Positions 6,114 through 10,896 of a stretch of 10,896 bases of DNA are shown here, in pieces. The notes under the pieces were generated by a model that was given only the letters and a program-made list of their open reading frames with translations, was not told where the DNA came from and searched no databases. Source of the DNA: Opitutia bacterium (lineage in GTDB: Bacteria > Verrucomicrobiota > Verrucomicrobiia > Opitutales > UBA953). Position 1 is the first letter of the stretch. Each line of letters opens with the position of its first letter. A program made the translations under genes and the position numbers. The DNA lies in assembly GCA_021204635.1 (NCBI GenBank), contig JAJPZB010000015.1, positions 1 through 10,896 of the forward strand, given 5' to 3'.

Positions 6114-7058
6114 TCAGAGGCGGGATTCGTGGAAGAGGGTGCAGAGGTGGAGGCCTGCCATGCGGACTGCGACGCCGTTTGTGACTTGCTTCAGGATTAC
6201 GGAGCGCGGGCCGTCGGCGATTTCGCTTTCGAGTTCGACGCCGCGATTTATCGGACCGGGGTGCATGATTATTGCGTCGGGCTTCATCCACGCGAGGCGT
6301 TCTTCGTTGATTCCGAAGAGCGCGGTGTATTCGCCGAGAGAGGGGAAGTGCGTCGTCGTTTGGCGCTCGTGCTGGATTCGGAGGAGCATCACGGCGTCGG
6401 CTTCGGCGAGCGCGTCTTTGAGGCTGTGGGCGACGCGGACGCCGGCGTAGTTCGCAAATTCCTGCGGAACGAGCGTGACCGGCCCCGCGAGCGTGACTTC
6501 CGCCCCGAGTTTTGTCAGGCACTGAATATTTGAGCGTGCGACGCGCGAGAAGAGAATGTCGCCGAGGATTGTGACTTTTTTGCCGTGCAGGTCGCGCCCG
6601 AAGTGTTCGCGCAGCGTGAACGCGTCCAAGAGCGCCTGCGTCGGGTGTGCGTGCGCGCCGTCGCCGGCGTTTATCACGGGCACGTCAAGAACTTTCGCGA
6701 GGTATGAGGCGGCGCCGGCGGCGGAGTGGCGCATTATCACCATGTCGATTCCCATCGCCCTGATGTTCATCGCGGTGTCGCGCAGGGTCTCGCCCTTTGT
6801 CCGCGAAGAAGTAGCTTCGTTGAGCGTCAAAATGTCTGCGCCGAGATTTCGCGCAGCAGTCTCGAAGGCAGAACGCGTTCTCGTTGACGGCTCGAAGAAG
6901 AACGTGCCGACAGTGTGATTTTTCAGCGTGTCGAATTTTTTTCTGGAGCCGAACGAAGCCTTAAAAGTTTCGGCTTGCGCGAAGAGCGTTTCGAGTTCTT
7001 CTGGCGCGATCGACTCGATATCGATGAGATCTTTTCGGTTCCAAATCTGCTTGCTCAT
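6114..7058 (-). CDS. pyrB: Aspartate carbamoyltransferase catalytic subunit PyrB
   Basis: PyrB condenses carbamoyl phosphate and aspartate to N-carbamoyl-aspartate, the committed step of pyrimidine synthesis, in the cytoplasm. The 314 residues are full length for the family. Carbamoyl-phosphate-binding STRTR lies at 58-62, the SSRTKGE loop with its Lys at 84-90, HPTQ at 138-141, GDILFSRVARSN at 166-177, an RIQHER block at 227-232 and HPGPINRGVE at 266-275. The R-x-Q-x-x-R pattern and the HPGP-x-NRG motif separate it from ornithine carbamoyltransferase. It is the first gene of the minus-strand cluster. In many bacteria pyrC follows pyrB; here a restriction-modification pair does. No regulatory subunit (pyrI) is present in the window. 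The region before the ATG (AAAATCCGCAAAGTAA) has no Shine-Dalgarno sequence. Confidence 0.97.
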   Translation of the reverse strand: MSKQIWNRKDLIDIESIAPEELETLFAQAETFKASFGSRKKFDTLKNHTVGTFFFEPSTRTRSAFETAARNLGADILTLNEATSSRTKGETLRDTAMNIRAMGIDMVIMRHSAAGAASYLAKVLDVPVINAGDGAHAHPTQALLDAFTLREHFGRDLHGKKVTILGDILFSRVARSNIQCLTKLGAEVTLAGPVTLVPQEFANYAGVRVAHSLKDALAEADAVMLLRIQHERQTTTHFPSLGEYTALFGINEERLAWMKPDAIIMHPGPINRGVELESEIADGPRSVILKQVTNGVAVRMAGLHLCTLFHESRL

Positions 7059-7149
7059 TTACTTTGCGGATTTTCTCCAAGCGTTTTGCTTTGTCAAATT
7101 TTTCAACGCCGCCTTGCGGAAAAGCCTCCCGAATGGCAGGATTTTTGGC
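7059..7149. promoter_or_regulatory. Divergent promoter region between pyrB and proC
   Basis: These 91 bases separate two divergent transcription units and must hold both promoters unless they lie inside the genes. On the minus strand a perfect TTGACA (plus positions 7092-7097) is followed after 17 bases by AAAATC, a poor -10 box, only about 10 bases before the pyrB ATG, so this assignment is weak. On the plus side AGGA at 7138-7141 lies 8 bases before the proC ATG and is a good ribosome-binding site. No attenuator-like hairpin with a T-run is seen before pyrB. Confidence 0.45.
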
Positions 7150-7935
7150 ATGAAAATCGCGATAATCGGCAGCGGAAACATGGGCGGTGCGATTGCCGCA
7201 GGGCTTGTCACAAACGGGATTTGTGGCGCCGGCAGCGTCGTGTGCACGGCGGCAACAGAGGCGACGCGCGAGAAAATCTCGCGAGCGATTCCGGGGATTG
7301 TGGTGAGTGGCGACAACAAGGTCGCAGTCGCAGGCGCAGACTGGGTTTTCATCTGCGTCAAGCCTTGGCTCGTCGCGCAAATCGCGGGCGAAATTCGCAA
7401 CAATCTCCAGCCGACAGCGGCGATTGTCTCTGTTGCGTCGGGCATCGATTTTGCATTTTTGAAAAACGCGTTTGTTGCCGGCACGAACCGCGCGCTTTTC
7501 CGCGTCATGCCCAACACAGCGGTCTGTTGCGGGCAAAGCATGACGTTTGTTGCGGCGGAAAATGCCTCGCGCGAGCAGTTGGAAAAAGTCGTTGAAATCT
7601 TCGACAAACTCGGCAAGACGCGCGTGATTACCGAGTCTCAAATGGCGGGGGCAGCGGCTCTCGCGTCGTGCGGAATTGCGTTTGCGATGCGCTACGTTCG
7701 CGCGGCGTGCGAGGGTGGCGTAGAGCTCGGTTTTCGCCCGCGCGAGGCTCGCGAGATCGTGCTCCAAACCGTGCGCGGCGCCGTTGAACTTCTCGAAAAA
7801 AGCGGCGACCACATAGAGGCGGAAATCGACCGCGTGACGACGCCCGGCGGGATTACCATTCGCGGCCTGAACGAGATGGAGGCAAACGGCTTTTCAAATT
7901 CCGTAATCAAGGGCTTGAAAGCCGCCAAACAATGA
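7150..7935 (+). CDS. proC: Pyrroline-5-carboxylate reductase ProC
   Basis: ProC reduces 1-pyrroline-5-carboxylate to proline with NAD(P)H, the last step of proline synthesis. I chose the ATG at 7150 over earlier in-frame starts (from 6928), which would overlap pyrB and add unrelated residues. From 7150 the protein opens with the Rossmann loop MKIAIIGSGNMGGA and has AGGA 8 bases upstream. The 261 residues contain KPW at 71-73, RVMPNT at 118-123, and TTPGGITIRGL at 230-240, a family signature. In the helical dimer domain LASCGIAFAMRYV (171-183) replaces the commoner SGSGPAY-type stretch; from memory this form is usual in Bacteroidota and relatives rather than a defect. proB begins 27 bases downstream, so the two probably form an operon. 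proA is not in the window. Confidence 0.95.
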   Translation: MKIAIIGSGNMGGAIAAGLVTNGICGAGSVVCTAATEATREKISRAIPGIVVSGDNKVAVAGADWVFICVKPWLVAQIAGEIRNNLQPTAAIVSVASGIDFAFLKNAFVAGTNRALFRVMPNTAVCCGQSMTFVAAENASREQLEKVVEIFDKLGKTRVITESQMAGAAALASCGIAFAMRYVRAACEGGVELGFRPREAREIVLQTVRGAVELLEKSGDHIEAEIDRVTTPGGITIRGLNEMEANGFSNSVIKGLKAAKQ

Positions 7936-7962
7936 GAGATAAAGGCGGGAAGGCAGGATACC

Positions 7963-9024
7963 ATGAGACGCATTACCGTAAAAATCGGCTCAAACGTCCT
8001 CGCTCGCGACGACGGCACGCTCGACGTCACGCGGATGTCTGCGATAGTCGATCAGATTGTCGCGCTGAACAGGCGCGGGATTGAGGTCATTGTCGTGTCT
8101 TCCGGCGCCGTCGCCTCGGGGCGGAACGAATTGCAAATTCCCGCCGGCGACCTCGACGCCGTCTCCGAGCGGCAATTGTTTTCCGCCGTCGGTCAGGCGA
8201 AGTTGATGAATCGCTACTTCGACTTTTTCCGCAGCAACGGAAGCGCATGCGGGCAGGTGCTCACAACAAAGGAATTTTTCACGACGAGGTCGCACTATCG
8301 GAATCAAAAGCGCTGCATGGAAGTGATGCTCGCGAACGGCGTCGTGCCCGTCGTGAACGAGAACGATACGATTTCCATCACCGAGTTGATGTTTACCGAC
8401 AACGACGAACTTTCCGGCCTCGTCGCCGAGATGATGAGCGTCGATATGCTCGTGATTCTCACCTCGGTTGACGGGATTTTCGACGGCGACCCGACGGTGC
8501 CGGACGCAAAGTTGCTCCGCGAAATCGCGCCCGACAACGACGATTTCTCGAAATACGCCACAACAAAGAAATCGCAGTTCGGCCGCGGCGGCATGACGAC
8601 AAAGTGCAAAATCGCGCACCGCGTCGCCGCGCTCGGAATCCCCGTCGTCATCGCGAACGGCAAGCGGGAAGACATTTTGCTGAAACTCATCGACGACCCT
8701 GAAAACACGCGCTGCACGCGCTTCCTCGTGCCCGCAGACGCGGAGCTTAAGCGAAAAACTTACGCTAAGCGCGAAATTTTTGTCGGTTGCGAAGTCGAAA
8801 AAGAAATCCGCTCGGAGCACCCGCGAAGCATTTTCTCGAACGACATTTTGCGCTTTGGTGGGGAATTTTTCCGCGACGAACTCGTCCGCATCGTCGATGA
8901 AAAGGGGAAAGTGATAGGTTTCGGGAAAATCTTGTGCAGCAGCGCGGAACTCGCGTCGGCGATCGAAAATCCGGCGGAAGAACCGCTCGAAGTTATTCCT
9001 TGCGACTACCTGTTTTTCGACTAA
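7963..9024 (+). CDS. proB: Glutamate 5-kinase ProB
   Basis: ProB phosphorylates the gamma-carboxyl of glutamate with ATP, the first and usually feedback-controlled step of proline synthesis. The 353-residue protein has an amino-acid-kinase domain: KIGSN at 7-11, SSGAVASG at 46-53, SAVGQAKLM at 74-82, NENDTI at 132-137, TDNDELSG at 145-152 and GRGGMTTK at 207-214. The last 90 residues correspond in position to the PUA domain of the family but are diverged: the usual D-x-GA around its start is not seen, while a GFGKILCSSAEL-like stretch (about 318-329) resembles the end of that domain. Whether proline inhibition is kept cannot be judged. The ATG has purine-rich sequence (AAGG and AGGA) just upstream. 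It follows proC by 27 bases and is separated from the next gene by two hairpins. Confidence 0.95.
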   Translation: MRRITVKIGSNVLARDDGTLDVTRMSAIVDQIVALNRRGIEVIVVSSGAVASGRNELQIPAGDLDAVSERQLFSAVGQAKLMNRYFDFFRSNGSACGQVLTTKEFFTTRSHYRNQKRCMEVMLANGVVPVVNENDTISITELMFTDNDELSGLVAEMMSVDMLVILTSVDGIFDGDPTVPDAKLLREIAPDNDDFSKYATTKKSQFGRGGMTTKCKIAHRVAALGIPVVIANGKREDILLKLIDDPENTRCTRFLVPADAELKRKTYAKREIFVGCEVEKEIRSEHPRSIFSNDILRFGGEFFRDELVRIVDEKGKVIGFGKILCSSAELASAIENPAEEPLEVIPCDYLFFD

Positions 9025-9037
9025 TTCCCGCGCGGCA

Positions 9038-9075
9038 TTGCCAAACTTTTAGTTTTGGCAAGCCCAAAAAGGCTT
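9038..9075 (+). other. Two overlapping hairpins after proB
   Basis: TTGCCAAA (9038-9045) pairs exactly with TTTGGCAA (9054-9061) around an 8-base loop, starting 13 bases after the proB stop. AAGCC (9060-9064) then pairs with GGCTT (9071-9075) around CAAAAA. The two stems share bases 9060-9061, so they compete or stack. No T-run follows either, so a classical terminator is not supported; they may mark or protect the mRNA 3' end. A possible -35 box TTGACT (9091-9096) for the next gene lies just beyond, without a convincing -10. Confidence 0.5.
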
Positions 9076-9150
9076 GAATCGGGCAGTAAATTGACTACAA
9101 AAGTGGCTTCTTTTTGGTTAGAAAATTAAAAACTTCAACCCAAAGTAAAG

Positions 9151-9942
9151 ATGAACAGCAAATACACAAAATTCCTATTAACAGCGGCTCTCCTGCCCGC
9201 AGTTTCCGCGTTCGGCGGCGTTTTCGTCTTGACAGACGATGCATGCCCCACCGAGAAAGGCGATACGGAGATTCACTTGGAGTACGATGGTTCGTGGACG
9301 ACGCACTACGGGAAAACTCTCGCAAGCGATATTGGCGTCGAAGTCGCCTATGGCTTGACGGAATCTCTCGAGGTCGATTTTTCGCTCGACTTCGGCTGGG
9401 ATTACAACAGCAACCACGCCAGCCACGTTAACTTCAACGGGCTCTCGCTCGGCTTTAAGAATCAGGTTCTCGACCCTGAGTCGAACGACGCGCCTTTCGG
9501 GGTTGCGCTCATCGGCGGATTCTCGTGGGCATGGGCGAACACCGACCACTCGGCGGCGCGCGACTTTGCGTTTGAACTCGGAGTGAATTTCCAGAAAAAC
9601 CTGATGGACGGCGACCTGATCCTCGCGTTTACGCCGAATGTGCAATTCGGAACGGCGTATAACTACGAGTGGGACGGATATGACGATTCCATCGTCTATG
9701 AACTCGCTGGCGGCGCCTCCTACGCGATTGGTGGCGGATTCCGCGTCGGCGTCGAAGCGGTTTACGACTTCGTTTACACCGATCGCTACGACGACAATGC
9801 GTTCTACCTCGGGCCGAACGTCTGCTTTGAAACGGATTCGTGGTGGGTCACCGCGTGCGTCGCGCCGCGTTGGTTCTCGCGCGATTCCGACACCAACGAC
9901 CACGATCTGAACATCCGCATCGAGATCGGCTGCACGTTCTGA
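9151..9942 (+). CDS. Secreted, probably outer-membrane beta-barrel protein of unknown function
   Basis: The 263-residue protein starts with a Sec signal peptide: positive MNSKYTK, hydrophobic FLLTAALLPAV, and a likely signal peptidase I cut after VSA (residue 19). The rest is made of short alternating stretches rich in Gly, Asp, Tyr, Trp and Phe, such as SLEVDFSLDFGWDYNS, FAFELGVNFQKN and FRVGVEAVYDFVYTD, as in amphipathic beta strands. It ends with IRIEIGCTF, and a terminal Phe is typical of outer-membrane barrels recognised by BamA. The general style resembles the group annotated as transporter or MetA-pathway phenol-degradation barrels, but I cannot name a family. It stands alone: hairpins precede it and a strong terminator follows, so it is probably transcribed by itself. 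The start is supported by the signal peptide; upstream is AAAGTAAAG, only a weak ribosome-binding site. Confidence 0.85.
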   Translation: MNSKYTKFLLTAALLPAVSAFGGVFVLTDDACPTEKGDTEIHLEYDGSWTTHYGKTLASDIGVEVAYGLTESLEVDFSLDFGWDYNSNHASHVNFNGLSLGFKNQVLDPESNDAPFGVALIGGFSWAWANTDHSAARDFAFELGVNFQKNLMDGDLILAFTPNVQFGTAYNYEWDGYDDSIVYELAGGASYAIGGGFRVGVEAVYDFVYTDRYDDNAFYLGPNVCFETDSWWVTACVAPRWFSRDSDTNDHDLNIRIEIGCTF

Positions 9943-9973
9943 TTTTTTGGTACATGTGATGTATTGATCAAGG

Positions 9974-10009
9974 CGCGCGGGGGCGGTTTTCGTTCCCGCG
10001 CGTTTTTTT
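9974..10009 (+). terminator. Intrinsic terminator of the beta-barrel gene
   Basis: CGCGCGGG (9974-9981) pairs perfectly with CCCGCGCG (9995-10002) around a 13-base loop and is followed directly by seven T (10003-10009). It begins 32 bases after the stop codon. This is the only textbook Rho-independent terminator in the window, which contrasts with the G-rich arrays found after tsaD and rpe. Confidence 0.9.
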
Positions 10010-10072
10010 GTGACCACAACAAACGCCGTTGCTCGCGACAATGCTTTCGGGTAAAAAATCGCCCGTTCCACT

Positions 10073-10738
10073 ATGGCATTTTTCAAAAACATTTTCTCGC
10101 CGTCGATTCTCGCCGCAGACCACGCCGCTCTCGGAGAAGGCCTCCGAACCGTGCTGAAATACAACCTCTCGTGGGTTCACCTTGATATCATGGACGGCAA
10201 CTTCGTACCTAACATCTCGTTTGGACCGCAGACGGTGAAGGACTTGCGAAAAATCGATGGCGAAATTTTCTTCGACACGCACCTCATGCTCGTGAGGCCC
10301 GACAAGTTTGTCGAAAAATTTATCGCGGCAGGCTCGCAGTTGGTAACGATACACGTCGAGCCCAATTACGACGTCGCGGGCACGCTGAAAAAAATCCGCG
10401 AGCTCGGCTGCCTCGCCGGAATTTCGCTGAACCCCGACACACCGGCGGAGAAAGCTCGCGCTCTGCTCCCGCTCGTCGATCTCGTTCTCGTGATGTCAGT
10501 TTTCCCGGGCTTTGGCGGGCAGGCGTTCATCGAAAGCGCGATCCCGAAAATCGAGACGCTTGCGAAATGGCGCAACGGTGGCGAAGGCAATTTCAGGATT
10601 CAGGTCGATGGTGGCATAGACGCGACAACGGCGCCACGATGCCTTGCCGCAGGCGCAGACACACTTGTTGCAGGCACGGCGTTTTTCAAAGCCCACGACA
10701 AACCGGCGTTTATCGCGATTTGCCGCGGCGAAAAATAG
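10073..10738 (+). CDS. rpe: Ribulose-phosphate 3-epimerase Rpe
   Basis: Rpe interconverts ribulose 5-phosphate and xylulose 5-phosphate in the pentose phosphate pathway, in the cytoplasm. The 221 residues form one TIM barrel with all family marks: PSILAAD at 10-16, HLDIMDG at 36-42 (metal-binding His and catalytic Asp), FVPNISFGP at 44-52, DTHLM at 68-72 (second metal His), PGFGGQ at 145-150, VDGGI at 178-182 (second catalytic Asp) and AGADTLVAGTAFF at 193-205. Position 144 is Phe (MSVFPGFGGQ), where Asn is most common in the family. The ATG at 10073 gives the standard N-terminus. There is no clear Shine-Dalgarno sequence. A weak promoter candidate (TTGCTC at 10029, 17-base gap, TAAAAA at 10052) lies in the gap after the terminator. 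The G-rich repeat array starts 4 bases after the stop. Confidence 0.97.
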   Translation: MAFFKNIFSPSILAADHAALGEGLRTVLKYNLSWVHLDIMDGNFVPNISFGPQTVKDLRKIDGEIFFDTHLMLVRPDKFVEKFIAAGSQLVTIHVEPNYDVAGTLKKIRELGCLAGISLNPDTPAEKARALLPLVDLVLVMSVFPGFGGQAFIESAIPKIETLAKWRNGGEGNFRIQVDGGIDATTAPRCLAAGADTLVAGTAFFKAHDKPAFIAICRGEK

Positions 10739-10742
10739 CGCC

Positions 10743-10824
10743 GGGTTGGTGGTGGAACTTGGGTTGGTGGTGAGATTGGGTTGGTGGTGGAACCGGGTTG
10801 GTGGTGGAACCGGGTTGGTGGTGG
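10743..10824 (+). repeat. Array of five nearly identical G-rich units directly after rpe, sense orientation
   Basis: GGGTTGGTGGTGG or a one-base variant begins at 10743, 10761 (variant GGGTTGGTGGTGAG), 10778, 10795 and 10812: steps of 18, 17, 17 and 17 bases. The fullest unit is GGGTTGGTGGTGGAACC. The first copy starts 4 bases after the rpe TAG, and the last runs into CAACAAA. Uniformity points to recent expansion. Each unit has four G-runs separated by TT, T and T, the pattern of a two-tetrad G-quadruplex; folding is a prediction. Confidence 0.9.
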
Positions 10825-10868
10825 CAACAAACTTGGCGCTACGACAAACCTGCCACGATTGTTGTCAC
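10821..10868 (+). other. Hairpin closing the rpe repeat array
   Basis: GTGGCAACAA (10821-10830) pairs with TTGTTGTCAC (10859-10868) over ten positions, one of them a G-U wobble, around a 28-base loop. An alternative stem, GTGGCA (10821-10826) with TGCCAC (10851-10856), competes for the same left arm. The left arm includes the end of the last repeat unit. No T-run follows. A smaller stem, GGGAC (10881-10885) with GTCCC (10890-10894) around TAAC, lies at the window edge. Together they could end or protect the rpe transcript. Confidence 0.45.
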
Positions 10869-10896
10869 ACGGATTTGTTCGGGACTAACGTCCCTC

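Noticed and set aside
4090..6130. Transposon or integron carrying the restriction-modification pair
   Set aside because: No transposase, integrase, terminal inverted repeats or target-site duplication could be seen at the edges of the module.
6928..7149. Extended N-terminus for proC starting at 6928
   Set aside because: It would overlap pyrB and place over 70 unrelated residues before the Rossmann loop, which in this family starts at residue 1-5. The ATG at 7150 has a good AGGA upstream.
7990..8820. Minus-strand open frame of 276 codons opposite proB
   Set aside because: It is antisense to a canonical glutamate 5-kinase and has His/Asp/Val-rich low-information translation typical of a shadow.
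9178..10164. Minus-strand open frame of 328 codons over the barrel gene and the start of rpe
   Set aside because: It covers a strong terminator and two well-supported plus-strand starts, and its translation is Arg/Val-rich without domains. It is a shadow frame.

Overview
The window looks like chromosomal DNA of a Gram-negative bacterium. It has intergenic gaps of a few bases, an outer-membrane-type beta-barrel protein, and mixed base composition: hand counts of 60-base samples give about 55% GC in the helicase gene and 28-43% in the restriction-modification genes. The TsaD N-terminus and the Bacteroidota/Verrucomicrobiota-like form of ProC suggest Verrucomicrobiota, perhaps Opitutae. That is an inference from remembered family sequences and was not tested.

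Layout. Positions 1-360 hold no convincing gene, but contain a 17-base C tract, a hairpin with a GAAA loop, and two opposed arrays of a G-rich unit (consensus GGGTTGGTGGTGG). Positions 361-7058 form one tightly packed minus-strand gene cluster, transcribed in the order pyrB, restriction endonuclease, DNA methyltransferase, hrpB, tsaD, with gaps of 18, 4, 16 and 6 bases. A 91-base divergent region (7059-7149) separates it from plus-strand proC and proB. After two small hairpins comes a single gene for a secreted, probably outer-membrane beta-barrel protein, closed by a clear intrinsic terminator at 9974-10009. Then comes rpe, followed directly by another array of the G-rich unit.

How the genes fit together. 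pyrB (pyrimidine synthesis), proC and proB (proline synthesis), rpe (pentose phosphate pathway), tsaD (tRNA t6A modification) and hrpB (DExH helicase) are housekeeping genes. The two-gene restriction-modification module is the accessory element. It is poorer in G+C than its neighbours and sits between pyrB and hrpB, reading in the same direction.

The most unusual signal is the G-rich repeat. It starts 4 bases after the rpe stop codon and 10 bases after the tsaD stop codon, G-rich in the mRNA both times. Both arrays have five or six units, and the last unit is followed by CAACA. Two further copies lie inside hrpB, in frame, and encode a duplicated ATTDP peptide. Each consensus unit contains four G-runs separated by TT, T and T, so one unit could in principle fold into a two-tetrad G-quadruplex. 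No function is known to me; a role at mRNA 3' ends is a hypothesis.
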